Positions 52,280-60,164 are shown, numbered from the stretch's first letter. The stretch is DNA of 64,000 nucleotides from Nitrosopumilus sp. b1 (GCF_014078545.1 NZ_MU078716.1:18946-82945), one strand, 5' to 3'. Translations and numbers: made by a program. The notes: generated by a model not told the origin, from the sequence alone.

Positions 52280-52552
52280 CTAAAAAGCCTTAGGATTTGA
52301 ATTATCTCTAATTTTTTCAAGAGTCTCAAGAAGTCTATTTTGTGCCCTTTCTATCATGTAAAAATATTCTTTCGTTGGAACATCCACAAAAGGAAGTATT
52401 TTCTGCTTTAGCAACTCATTTGAGTTGGATATAACGTGAATTGGGTCAACTAGCGTATCAATCAGATATTTTTGTTCTGGAGTAAAATTAGGATTCAATG
52501 ATAATGATTTTTTAGATTTATCTTCGAGTGTTTGAACCTGGTTAAATTTCAA
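52280..52552 (-). CDS. Small hypothetical protein after the TrmB-like regulator
   Basis: The 90-residue protein is mostly helical, with DTLVDPIHVISNSNELLKQKILPFVDVP near 30-57 and YFYMIERAQNRLLETLEKI near 62-80. No known motif is present. It begins 3 bases after the TrmB-like gene and is almost certainly cotranscribed with it. It may be a partner of that regulator; function otherwise unknown. Confidence 0.65.
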   Translation of the reverse strand: MKFNQVQTLEDKSKKSLSLNPNFTPEQKYLIDTLVDPIHVISNSNELLKQKILPFVDVPTKEYFYMIERAQNRLLETLEKIRDNSNPKAF

Positions 52553-52555
52553 TTC

Positions 52556-53374
52556 TTACTCACGTTGGGAAATAACAGATAATTCTAATTTTTTAGATTT
52601 TTTCCACAAAAGTGAACATAAGCTAAACATGTTATTTACCATCTCCGAAGAATTTGTAAATAGAATCGAATCTCCTTCATCCTTTAGATTCACTGCATCA
52701 CTAATTGCCCCAGACATGATCAATTGCCTATCACATTCCACAATAATTCTGCTCTTTGAAGGAAGTTTCCCTAATTTGACGTCTGATGAGTTTAATCTAT
52801 GAATCAAAGGATAATCTTTGTCAGTATTCAATTGTGTCAGGATGTTGACTTCAACACCATTCATTTTTGCAATAGATATTTTCTCAGGAATTGAAGTATG
52901 ATACATCATCGTGAGATCTTCAATAGTAGTCATGATGTAAACTTGATTTTTTGCACTCTGAATCATCTTTCCAATGCGTGAATAGACGTTTGTTCTTCCC
53001 TGAATGATAGACAAGGATGTAATGTCTGGCGATTCAGCAGTTTTTGTAACTGTTGATAGTTGTTCTGTAAGTTTTTTTGCAAGATTCTTCATCGTGGTGA
53101 TTTCATCATCGTGTCGCTCAATTATTGAAGCTAATGCAGTTTTTGGTTCAACAGCTGTGCATATTGTAGGATTTGAAAAAGTTGTTGTGACGATTCCAAA
53201 GTTTTTTAATTTGTTTAATGAACGATATGCCTTTCCTCTATCAATTTCTAATTTTGCAGCCATTGTACCAACAGAGATCGAACCAAGTTGCAACAACCCC
53301 ATGTAAATTTTTGAATCAACTTGGTCTAATCCAAAGTATTCAAGATGGGATGATAATTCTTCAGAGCTCATCAT
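52556..53374 (-). CDS. TrmB-like transcriptional regulator
   Basis: The 272-residue protein starts with a TrmB-type winged helix (residues 5-75: LEYFGLDQVDSKIYMGLLQLG, TMAAKLEIDRGKAYRSLNKLKNFGIV). A short coiled coil follows near 88-105 and then an effector-binding region (about 115-270) resembling the phospholipase-D-like fold of this family, with IIVECDRQLIMSGAI and SILFTNSSEMVNNMF. TrmB-like factors bind sugars or other ligands and regulate transport genes, but here the target is unknown. It diverges from TFB over a 200-base intergenic region that carries repeats. Confidence 0.85.
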   Translation of the reverse strand: MMSSEELSSHLEYFGLDQVDSKIYMGLLQLGSISVGTMAAKLEIDRGKAYRSLNKLKNFGIVTTTFSNPTICTAVEPKTALASIIERHDDEITTMKNLAKKLTEQLSTVTKTAESPDITSLSIIQGRTNVYSRIGKMIQSAKNQVYIMTTIEDLTMMYHTSIPEKISIAKMNGVEVNILTQLNTDKDYPLIHRLNSSDVKLGKLPSKSRIIVECDRQLIMSGAISDAVNLKDEGDSILFTNSSEMVNNMFSLCSLLWKKSKKLELSVISQRE

Positions 53375-53429
53375 ACAAAGAATGAAAATGAAAAATTACA
53401 ATATTATTTCTTGTGTGTTTTTGCCAAAC

Positions 53430-53457
53430 ATTTTACGATCCTTGTCTTGCGTAAAAT
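53430..53457. repeat. Inverted repeat ATTTTACG/CGTAAAAT between TrmB-like gene and tfb
   Basis: Arms 53430-53437 and 53450-53457 pair perfectly over 8 bases, with a 12-base loop or spacer. This fits an operator for the divergent regulator. It is symmetric, so the strand is not assigned. Confidence 0.4.
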
Positions 53458-53480
53458 TTACAGATTCAAACCTAATTTTG

Positions 53481-53500
53481 TGATCGCAAATCTGATCGCA
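53481..53500 (+). repeat. Direct repeat TGATCGCA, 12-base period
   Basis: TGATCGCA occurs at 53481-53488 and 53493-53500 in an otherwise AT-rich intergenic region. The near-helical spacing suggests two binding sites for one protein on one face of the DNA. Confidence 0.4.
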
Positions 53501-53556
53501 CTAAGGAAATTTTTAATTTTGAAAGAGTTTTCTGATAGAAAAGTACTCACGAAATC

Positions 53557-53578
53557 TCATTCTAAAAACTTAGAATGA
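53557..53578 (+). promoter_or_regulatory. Hairpin enclosing the first ATG of the tfb frame
   Basis: Arms TCATTCTAA (53557-53565) and TTAGAATGA (53570-53578) form a 9-base-pair stem with a 4-base loop. The ATG at 53575 lies in the 3' arm. Either translation from that ATG is hindered, or the real start is further downstream and this is a DNA-level operator. Confidence 0.45.
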
Positions 53579-54567
53579 AGGTTAGCTTGACCTACACACA
53601 AATCACCCTAAGAATATGCGTAAAATGGATAATAAGTCAAAATACCACATCTATCTGTCCTTTGAACACGTCAATATCTGCACAACGATGTCCCTCTTGC
53701 GGTAAATCAAAAATGGTATCAGATGAAAACACTGGAGAGTTAATCTGTGGAATTTGTGGTTTTGTCGTTAATGATAAACTAGAGGATACGGGGGCAGAGT
53801 GGCGCTCATTTGCAAATGATGAAACAAACAGAGCTCGCGCAGGAGCTGGAACATCAATCACCATGCACGATATGGGACTTTCAACCATCATTGGAGCAGT
53901 GAATAAGGATTCTACAGGTAAACCTCTATCTGCAAGCATGAAGAGCTCAATTGAGAGATTACGAACATGGGACAGTAGAACACAGGCACATTCATCAGCA
54001 GACAGAAACTTACGACAAGCACTAAATGAAATGGACAAGCTAAAGGACAAGCTTGCTTTAGGTGATGCAGTAGTAGAAAAGGCTGCATATATTTATCGAA
54101 AAGCAATGGAAAAAAAACTTGTAAGAGGAAGATCAATTCAAGGATTGGTAGCAGCCTGTTTATACGCTGCATGTCGTAATACTGAAACTCCAAGAACTTT
54201 AGATGATGTTGCAAAAGGAATCAACATTAGAAGAAAAGATGTTGCAAGATGTTACAGATTAATTTTTAGAGAATTAGAGCTAAAGATGCCAGTAGTAGAT
54301 CCTGTTAAAGGGGTTTCACGAATTGCAAGCATAGCAGAATTAAGCGAAAAAACAAAACGCAAGGCAGTGGCAATATTAGATAAAGCAAAAAAATTAGGAA
54401 TTGTTGCAGGGAAAGATCCTATGGGAATAGCAGCTGCCGCACTTTATCTTGCATGTATTAGTGGTGGCGAATCAAAATCACAAAAAGAAATCTCAATTGC
54501 ATCTGGAGTGACAGAAGTTACGATTAGGAATCGATGTGCAGGATTAAGGAAAATTCTTCAGGATTAG
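53575..54567 (+). CDS. tfb: Transcription initiation factor TFB
   Basis: The protein is up to 330 residues. A zinc ribbon (CPSC at about 39, CGIC at about 58) recruits RNA polymerase. The B-finger segment DTGAEWRSFANDE follows, then two cyclin folds: about 135-225 with RGRSIQGLVAACLYAACRN, and about 240-330 with DPMGIAAAALYLAC. The C-terminal helix-turn-helix (KEISIASGVTEVTIRNRC) reads the BRE. The first 29 codons from ATG 53575 look unlike TFB proteins. A TTG at 53662, with TATA-like ATAATAAG about 30 bases upstream, is a credible alternative start. Thaumarchaea commonly carry several TFBs, so this may be one of a set. Confidence 0.95.
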   Translation: MKVSLTYTQITLRICVKWIISQNTTSICPLNTSISAQRCPSCGKSKMVSDENTGELICGICGFVVNDKLEDTGAEWRSFANDETNRARAGAGTSITMHDMGLSTIIGAVNKDSTGKPLSASMKSSIERLRTWDSRTQAHSSADRNLRQALNEMDKLKDKLALGDAVVEKAAYIYRKAMEKKLVRGRSIQGLVAACLYAACRNTETPRTLDDVAKGINIRRKDVARCYRLIFRELELKMPVVDPVKGVSRIASIAELSEKTKRKAVAILDKAKKLGIVAGKDPMGIAAAALYLACISGGESKSQKEISIASGVTEVTIRNRCAGLRKILQD

Positions 54568-54568
54568 A

Positions 54569-54859
54569 ATGTCTGAAAGCATATCATGGTCGGATTGGCT
54601 AGATTACAATTCTGAAACCATCAACAAGTCACCAACAAAACCAGGTGTATTTATGATGCATGCTGCAATGAAGATACTACTAATTCAAGGAACGGAAAAC
54701 ATTAGAAAAGAACTAGCAGATACGTTATCCAATGATTGTACCGCCCAGGCGACTAGATTCAGGTATACCATATCAGAACAATATCAAAAAATCTATCAGG
54801 AATTAATCCAAGATTACAAAAACAGACATGAAGGAAAACTGCCAAAATGTATGGAGTAA
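54569..54859 (+). CDS. Small conserved protein, possible GIY-YIG-like fold
   Basis: The 96-residue protein contains KSPTKPGVFMMHAAMKILLIQGTENIRKEL, followed by ATRFRYTIS and RHEGKLPKC. The order PGVF/Y, K-L-I-G, NIRKEL and RFRY resembles the compact GIY-YIG-like domains seen in haloarchaeal and thaumarchaeal small proteins, but the catalytic Tyr and Glu pattern is incomplete, so nuclease activity is doubtful. It starts 1 base after tfb and is cotranscribed with it. The family name is uncertain. Confidence 0.65.
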   Translation: MSESISWSDWLDYNSETINKSPTKPGVFMMHAAMKILLIQGTENIRKELADTLSNDCTAQATRFRYTISEQYQKIYQELIQDYKNRHEGKLPKCME

Positions 54860-55417
54860 TTATCGGAATTCCGGTAATTCCTCGTGTTCACGACGCCTAG
54901 TTACAAAAAATATTCCGCCAGTTATACCAAATTGATAAAAGGTATACATCATTACTTGAAAGAAACTTGGAACATATTCTGTAAATCGGCTTAGAATAGC
55001 AACCAAAAGCACTATAACGCTTAATCCAAACATGAAATATCTTGCAACATTTGGTATCTCGGCGAATTTAAAAAACAAGACCAATGTGACAGAAACAAAA
55101 AGTGCTACAATAGTTCCAAATCCAGCATTTAATCCAAGGACATTAATTAAAAAAGCAACTCCTTCCTCAGGAGTAGCAGGGACGACAATTTCAGAAACGG
55201 TGATTTTTTCTGGAATTGCAAATTTAATTACGTTTGAAATTGCGTTAATTGAAAATAATAGTAACAAAACAATCGAAGTGATCCTTGCATGAATTTTTAA
55301 TCTTGGAAAGCGTTTTCTTATACCACGTCCAAGTATTGCACCCTGTAGAATTCCAATAAGAAAAACCACACCGTATGAAATTAGAAAGTTTTCTTCGGCT
55401 ATTCCAAGAATATCCAT
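54860..55417 (-). CDS. Integral membrane protein of unknown function
   Basis: The 185-residue protein has five predicted membrane helices (about 12-32, 45-66, 85-116, 124-144 and 150-172). A polar N-terminus and a charged C-terminus (RRREHEELPEFR) are probably cytosolic. No transporter signature or conserved charged residue inside a helix is apparent. It converges on the GIY-YIG-like gene without a gap. Confidence 0.7.
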   Translation of the reverse strand: MDILGIAEENFLISYGVVFLIGILQGAILGRGIRKRFPRLKIHARITSIVLLLLFSINAISNVIKFAIPEKITVSEIVVPATPEEGVAFLINVLGLNAGFGTIVALFVSVTLVLFFKFAEIPNVARYFMFGLSVIVLLVAILSRFTEYVPSFFQVMMYTFYQFGITGGIFFVTRRREHEELPEFR

Positions 55418-55490
55418 ACTAGAGAAGTAATCTAGATATTAATTACAAATATGAAAATTAAGATTCACAAATGACATAATCTAGTGGACA

Positions 55491-55736
55491 TCATTCATTA
55501 ACAATCATTGTAATAGAAGATTGAATGTTTTGAATGGATCTTATTTTGTTCATCACAGCATTTCGCAGGGAATCTTCTGAATCAGAAGTAACTTTGAGTA
55601 CAATATCATACACACCAAAAACACCTTGTATGTCAAATATTATATCTGCAATTTCGGAAAGAGAGTTTTTGATATTATCTATAACAGATTGTTCCTGATT
55701 AAGAGTCACGTTTAGTAAAAAATAGGTTGTAGGCAT
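55491..55736 (-). CDS. Stand-alone Lrp/AsnC ligand-binding (RAM) domain protein
   Basis: The 81-residue protein is a single alpha-beta sandwich RAM domain: YFLLNVTLNQEQSVIDNI strand-helix, GVFGVYDIVLKV core strand with the conserved G-YD motif, and the final IQSSITMIVNE strand. It has no DNA-binding domain. Such proteins form rings that bind amino acids and may modulate Lrp regulators. It starts 1 base after the paralogue at 55738-55977 and forms a two-gene operon with it. Confidence 0.9.
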   Translation of the reverse strand: MPTTYFLLNVTLNQEQSVIDNIKNSLSEIADIIFDIQGVFGVYDIVLKVTSDSEDSLRNAVMNKIRSIQNIQSSITMIVNE

Positions 55737-55737
55737 T

Positions 55738-55977
55738 TTATTCTTGGCCTTCTATTCCCATTAATGTCAGGGTAGAACGGATTTTATCGATTTTTCTAAT
55801 CTTCCATGTAATGGTCTCTCTTAGAGCACTCACTTCATCAGAAACAACTTTTGCCAAGATATCATATGCTCCAAATGTTCCATGCACCTCCTTTACCGAA
55901 TCAAGTGCTTTTAGTTGAGAAATAACAGATTCTTCAGAACCTAACTCGCAATTGATTAGCACATATGCTGATGCCAT
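55738..55977 (-). CDS. Stand-alone Lrp/AsnC ligand-binding (RAM) domain protein
   Basis: The 79-residue RAM domain starts at MASAYVLINCEL (55977), with GTFGAYDILAKV as its core motif and a RSTLTLMGIEG end. It is 40-50 percent similar by eye to the downstream copy and also to the one at 58209-58439. The upstream open frame adds six codons (MIIMLK), but the internal ATG gives the family N-terminus. Upstream, 55978-56296 holds no protein gene: it contains a GC-rich hairpin RNA candidate and otherwise AT-rich sequence. Confidence 0.9.
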   Translation of the reverse strand: MASAYVLINCELGSEESVISQLKALDSVKEVHGTFGAYDILAKVVSDEVSALRETITWKIRKIDKIRSTLTLMGIEGQE

Positions 55978-56173
55978 TTTCAACATAATTATCAAATTAT
56001 GTTATTTAATATCAATTAGGAATTAGGTTAGAAATTGTTTAAAAAAATATCAGATTTATGAAAAAGTGTTCATAAGAAAATCGTTTTTCCCCAAATTAAA
56101 CACCAGAAATGCATAGTTCGTTTGTTTTGAACACACAATTACATAGATTCTATTTAATGAAATTATAACTAGT

Positions 56174-56235
56174 CTGTTGGACCCGCTGCCAACACCCTTC
56201 CCAGCCAGACCATAGTTAGCCCTTGGGTCCACCAG
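56174..56235 (-). ncRNA. Candidate structured small RNA, GC-rich hairpin
   Basis: An island of about 60 bases is much richer in G and C than its surroundings. On the minus strand it folds as CUGGUGGACCC (56235-56225) with GGGUCCAACAG (56184-56174), one G-A mismatch, and an inner GCUAAC/GUUGGC stem (56220-56215 with 56193-56188) using a U-G wobble. The plus strand gives a C-A mismatch instead, so the minus strand is preferred. A TTAAAAACC element near 56266 suits a transcript starting near 56241. ACA directly follows the basal stem, hinting at an H/ACA-like guide, but this is weak. It is not a tRNA: there is no T-loop. Confidence 0.45.
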
Positions 56236-56296
56236 AACTTTACAAATTAACAAATTCTATCTCTAGGTTTTTAACCTGTGAATTCAAAATTTTATC

Positions 56297-56731
56297 ATGC
56301 AGAGCAATTCCATCAGTAAAATACTTGTACCAATTGATGGTTCCAAGAATTCCATTAGAGCCTTAGAAATGGCAATTACAATTTCAAAAAATTGCAAAGC
56401 GAAGATTACTGGAGTCTATTGCATGTACACACAATCATATTCTGAAACACGCGGCGTATCTTCAATAAGTAACGAGATGAAGAAAGAAGCACGTACTGTA
56501 CTAGATAATGCAAAGAAGACATGTGGAAAAGCAGGAGTTTCATTTACAACAAAAATTCTACAAGGCAATATTGGATTCAACATTGTAAAAACAGCTCATC
56601 AAAAAAATAATAAATTTGATTTAATAGTTATTGGATCAAGAGGCAGAAGTTCCCTCAAGAGTATGTTCCTTGGAAGTACATCAAACTTTGTTATACATGA
56701 ATCTAGCATTCCAGTTTTAATAGTAAAATAA
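56297..56731 (+). CDS. Universal stress protein, UspA family
   Basis: The 144-residue protein begins ISKILVPIDGSKNSIRALEMAI and ends with the ATP-binding loop IVIGSRGRSSLKSMFLGSTSNFVI, i.e. G-x2-G-x9-GS followed by PVLIVK. It belongs to the ATP-binding UspA subgroup, which helps cells survive stress by poorly known means. It is cytosolic and single-domain. The 56174-56235 hairpin lies 60 bases upstream; if transcribed with this gene it would be part of its 5' leader on the plus strand. Confidence 0.92.
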   Translation: MQSNSISKILVPIDGSKNSIRALEMAITISKNCKAKITGVYCMYTQSYSETRGVSSISNEMKKEARTVLDNAKKTCGKAGVSFTTKILQGNIGFNIVKTAHQKNNKFDLIVIGSRGRSSLKSMFLGSTSNFVIHESSIPVLIVK

Positions 56732-56733
56732 TC

Positions 56734-57198
56734 TTATACCATACCATTCTTTACAAAATATTTTTGATGGTAATCTTCTGCCTTGTAAAATGTTGGGGCA
56801 GGGACAATTTCAGTCACTATTGGGTTTTGGAATTTTCCGGATTTCTCTAAGGATTCTTTAGATTTTTTGGCAGATTCTTCTTGAGCAGAATCATGGTAGA
56901 ATATTGCAGAACGATATTGAATTCCAATATCAAAACCCTGCCGATTTAGAGTAGTAGGATTATGATTATTCCAAAAGATGTCCAATAATTCACCATAGGA
57001 GATTTTTTGAGGATCATATTCTACTTGAACTGCTTCTGCGTGACCCGTCTTATCAGTACAGACCTGTTCATATGTAGGATTTTCAATTTTTCCGCCAATA
57101 TAACCTACAGTAGTATCTAAGACACCCTGGGTTTTACGAAAGATTTCCTCGACATGCCAAAAACACCCAGCTGCAAATGTAGCCTTCATGCCATACAT
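56734..57198 (-). CDS. msrA: Peptide methionine sulfoxide reductase MsrA
   Basis: The 154-residue enzyme reduces methionine-S-sulfoxide in proteins. The catalytic [10 protein letters not shown] (Cys at about 12), GYIGG near 34, [12 protein letters not shown] near 52 and [11 protein letters not shown] near 91 are all present. There is no clear pair of C-terminal resolving Cys, so it may use an external thiol, plausibly the thioredoxin system beside it. An internal ATG three codons later (57189) is also possible. It lies 27 bases after thioredoxin reductase. Confidence 0.96.
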   Translation of the reverse strand: MYGMKATFAAGCFWHVEEIFRKTQGVLDTTVGYIGGKIENPTYEQVCTDKTGHAEAVQVEYDPQKISYGELLDIFWNNHNPTTLNRQGFDIGIQYRSAIFYHDSAQEESAKKSKESLEKSGKFQNPIVTEIVPAPTFYKAEDYHQKYFVKNGMV

Positions 57199-57225
57199 TA
57201 GTAAATTGAGATTAAAAATCTAACA

Positions 57226-58200
57226 CTAGTAATGGAACACTGTATCGCCAATCTGTTTTTTCCAATCGGCACGAATTCCAGGTTTTCCCTTTAGCTTTTC
57301 GACATAATTAAATGCAGAAAGCCCTGCTGCAGCACCATCTCCGCATGCAGCAACAATTTGCTTATAGGGGATGCTTGTTGCATCTCCAGCTGCAAATATT
57401 GCAGGATGTGAAGTTTTTCCTCCAGATTCAATTTCTATCTCACCTTTAGTGTTAATTGTAACCAAATCCTTTACAAAATCCAAATTAATTTTAGAACCCA
57501 TCTCAATAAACAGACCATCAACTTGCAGGGTTTTTTCTGAACCGGTAGCGTCAACTACAGTAATTTGTTGGAGAGTCCCATTGCCAGAGATGGCTTTAAT
57601 ACTAGAGCTTGGAATTAATTCAACATTTTCTTTTTTCTCAAGGGATGCAATTAGATCTTTATCGCCACCAAGTTTTCCGCCTTTGTAAATCATGTATGCC
57701 TTTGATGCCATTCTTGAAAGCAGTATGCCGGATTCTAAGAGATAGGCGCCAACACCTACTGATGCGGTAGTTCGTCCCTGATAGAATGGTGCATCACATT
57801 TTGTACAATAATGTACTCCCTTGTTTGCAAATTGAGATTCATTTTCTAATCCTAAATTATTTGGAACTTTACCAGCAGCAACAACTATAGCTTTTGCAAA
57901 ATATTCTGAACGAGATGTCTTAACTTTCATCTTACCTTCTACTTCTTCAATTTTTTCCACAGTATCATATGTCATCTCACCTTTGAATGACAAGAATTGA
58001 CTCTCTAAAGTTTTTGCAAGTAAAGGGCCACTTGACATAATAGTACCCGGATAATTTTCAAGTTTCGGAATCAAGTTAAGCTGCCCACCCAAATCTTTTG
58101 AGATAACTAAAACCGAGACTTGTTGTCTTGCAATGTATATTCCAGCTGAAAGACCAGCAGGACCTGCTCCAACTATAATAATTTCATATTCTTGGGCCAA
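57226..58200 (-). CDS. trxB: Thioredoxin reductase (TrxB-like flavoprotein)
   Basis: The 324-residue FAD/NAD(P)H protein has the FAD motif GAGPAGLSAGIY near residue 11, redox-active CTKC (about 132-135) and the C-terminal GDATSIPYKQIVAACGDGAAA. The NADPH-binding segment reads GVGAYLLESGILL, with fewer of the usual Gly and Arg residues, so cofactor choice may differ from the bacterial enzyme. It reduces thioredoxin, and would ultimately feed MsrA and the CcdA-type carrier at 25814. The start lies 8 bases after the RAM-domain gene on the same strand. Confidence 0.93.
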   Translation of the reverse strand: MAQEYEIIIVGAGPAGLSAGIYIARQQVSVLVISKDLGGQLNLIPKLENYPGTIMSSGPLLAKTLESQFLSFKGEMTYDTVEKIEEVEGKMKVKTSRSEYFAKAIVVAAGKVPNNLGLENESQFANKGVHYCTKCDAPFYQGRTTASVGVGAYLLESGILLSRMASKAYMIYKGGKLGGDKDLIASLEKKENVELIPSSSIKAISGNGTLQQITVVDATGSEKTLQVDGLFIEMGSKINLDFVKDLVTINTKGEIEIESGGKTSHPAIFAAGDATSIPYKQIVAACGDGAAAGLSAFNYVEKLKGKPGIRADWKKQIGDTVFHY

Positions 58201-58208
58201 TTTCTAAA

Positions 58209-58439
58209 TTAGTTTACAGAGATTAACGAAGTTAAGTTTTTGATACCATTCATGTTATGTAGATCGTTATCTATTGCATCCTTGATTTTTTGCATGTCAT
58301 CAGATTCAAGAATTACCAAAATATCACAAATGCCATAAACGGTCTTTACTGCTTTAACTACAGAGATTTTTTTGGACCCTTCAATAATTTCTCTTTGATT
58401 TTTGTAATCAACATTTAGAAGAACATAGGCCTCATTCAT
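58209..58439 (-). CDS. Stand-alone Lrp/AsnC RAM-domain protein beside trxB
   Basis: Starting at MNEAYVLLNVDYKNQ (58439) the product is a 76-residue RAM domain with VYGICDILVILESDD as its core and LTSLISVN at its end. It is related to the two copies at 55491-55977. The open frame continues 40 codons further, but that stretch is unlike the family. It heads the RAM-trxB-msrA operon and may sense an amino acid or redox-linked ligand; that is inference from position. Confidence 0.88.
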   Translation of the reverse strand: MNEAYVLLNVDYKNQREIIEGSKKISVVKAVKTVYGICDILVILESDDMQKIKDAIDNDLHNMNGIKNLTSLISVN

Positions 58440-58604
58440 GAGGTATCTCCTGAACCTATTGATAAAAAGTTTCTCTGAGATCGTGCCTAAATTTGGCAAA
58501 TTTTCTTGTAAAAACATGTCAGGTTTGTCCAGTATAAGCAAAAAGACTATCCAGGACAAACAAAAATTAGATTTCGATATATGAAATAATTAGATTCCCA
58601 AATC

Positions 58605-59018
58605 ATGTCACAGATAGTTCAGCATAACAAGGAACAAAGACTCACACTTGCAAGTGTTGTGTTTGGAGTTCTAGCCATTGCATCCATAGTTTTGCTAGGA
58701 AACTCTTCATTTGTATTTGGGGATATTCAGATAGATATTTCAAAAAATGCAGACACTCAAGGATGTGAAATCAATGAATCCTGTTATTCTGAAACTGGTC
58801 TTGTGATTAATGTTGGGCAAGAGGTCACATGGTATAATGCAGGTAATAAAGTTCACTCCATAGTGAGTGGAAGTGCAGAAGTAGGTCATTACGGTTTATT
58901 TGATAGTGGAAAAATTCTCCCAAAGGAAAATTTCTCTCAAGTATTTTCTAAATCAGGTCAATACTTTTACTACTGTCAAACACATCCCTGGATGACAGGA
59001 ATCGTTATGGTAAAATAA
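58605..59018 (+). CDS. Membrane-anchored cupredoxin (plastocyanin-like blue copper protein)
   Basis: The 137-residue protein has an N-terminal anchor (residues 15-38) and a cupredoxin domain. The type 1 copper ligands are visible: His in GNKVHSIVSG near 84, and CQTHPWM near 124-130 giving Cys, His and Met. A CEINESC pair near 54-60 adds a likely disulfide. Ammonia-oxidising archaea use many such proteins as external electron carriers in place of cytochromes c. It is divergent from the RAM-trxB-msrA operon. Confidence 0.95.
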   Translation: MSQIVQHNKEQRLTLASVVFGVLAIASIVLLGNSSFVFGDIQIDISKNADTQGCEINESCYSETGLVINVGQEVTWYNAGNKVHSIVSGSAEVGHYGLFDSGKILPKENFSQVFSKSGQYFYYCQTHPWMTGIVMVK

Positions 59019-59023
59019 TAAAT

Positions 59024-60025
59024 CTAAACTCGAATTATTCCTTGTTCAACTAGAAATTTTATTGCAGTAATAAATTCATCATCAGTAATTTGACCTACAG
59101 ACCACCAACTTGCATTATTGCGTATCCAATCTGGAATGGAATCATTACTAACAGTTTCTGAATTGGATAAATTTGGAATAAAGATAATTTGATTATCAAT
59201 CATGTATTGAATTGAAGATACAAATTCTTTATCAGAGATCTTACCAGTAGACCACCATCCGGCATTATTGCGTATCCAATCTGGAATTGCAGGAGGGTTA
59301 GGAAATCCTAAAACTGTGTAGATGGTTTCGCCAGGAAATTGAGAATCAAACCAATCTCTAAAGTCATTTGCACTGTCATACCAATCAACATAGTATTGAG
59401 GAGATCTATCTAACTTTGGAAAATCAGGAGTGTGTGTATCAGGATAACCTACAGCATCTTCAATACTTTGCCCAGAAAATTGAGAATCAAACCAATCCTT
59501 GAATGCTAAATCAGAATTATATCTATCAATATAGTATTGCGGAGATTTATCAAATGCAGGGAAGCCAGGAATATGGGTTTTAGGCTCTTTAGTAACATCA
59601 ACAGAGGGTTTTGGAGTCAAAGATTCTGATGGTAGTTTTTGCGTATTCTTAGGTAGAGATTCTAAGGAATCACCTAACGAGAATTGAAATGACTTTTGAT
59701 ATTCTTCTCCAAGGTAGAAGACTTTGACAGTGTAAGTTCCCGCTTGGAACCATTTTGGACCATCGGCTTTATAGGATTTAGAAAAACTACCATCAAAATT
59801 TGCAAGAAAGGTATCTACTGCAGCAAAATCAGAATTTTGAGGATTTACAATTTGCACAATGATAAATTGACCAGGTTGTGGTGAGTCTATCTGACCATTG
59901 AGAATCACAGATTCTCCAGAAACATATTGAGATTTGTTTACAGAGAAACTTAGTATTTCTGCGTATGCAGTAATTGGGACCATAGAGATAAATCCAAAGA
60001 TCAGTAAAAAGATTAAAGATTTCAA
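59024..60025 (-). CDS. Secreted repeat protein with two FD-SPQYY-D repeats and two NAxWWS repeats
   Basis: The 333-residue protein has a signal peptide (1-22), then a beta-sandwich (about 25-120, QYVSGESVILNGQIDSPQPG), similar to Ig-like macroglobulin-type domains. Two repeats of about 47 residues follow near 150-245 (SPQYYIDRYNSDLAFKDWFD and SPQYYVDWYDSANDFRDWFD). Two NAxWWS repeats end the protein (about 248-333), closing in EQGIIRV. I do not recognise a catalytic domain. The composition suggests a surface scaffold or binding protein. It converges on the cupredoxin gene. Confidence 0.8.
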   Translation of the reverse strand: MKSLIFLLIFGFISMVPITAYAEILSFSVNKSQYVSGESVILNGQIDSPQPGQFIIVQIVNPQNSDFAAVDTFLANFDGSFSKSYKADGPKWFQAGTYTVKVFYLGEEYQKSFQFSLGDSLESLPKNTQKLPSESLTPKPSVDVTKEPKTHIPGFPAFDKSPQYYIDRYNSDLAFKDWFDSQFSGQSIEDAVGYPDTHTPDFPKLDRSPQYYVDWYDSANDFRDWFDSQFPGETIYTVLGFPNPPAIPDWIRNNAGWWSTGKISDKEFVSSIQYMIDNQIIFIPNLSNSETVSNDSIPDWIRNNASWWSVGQITDDEFITAIKFLVEQGIIRV

Positions 60026-60164
60026 TTTAATTCCAGAAACAAAAATCCCAAATTTAATCTTGATTGAAGAGCAGAACCAGACATATTATTTTGAAATTTG
60101 CTTTGTTTATAATGCCTTCGTAGGAAAGATTAGAATAAAAATTTTGAGACTCCTAGATTCAGAT

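Noticed and set aside
56174..56235. tRNA gene reading on the plus strand, because GGGTCC is followed by ACCA
   Set aside because: There is no T-loop or D-loop pattern, and only about 60 bases fit between the stem arms.
56056..56253. 65-residue minus-strand open frame across the GC-rich hairpin
   Set aside because: It translates the structured RNA candidate, has no family resemblance and no convincing start signal.
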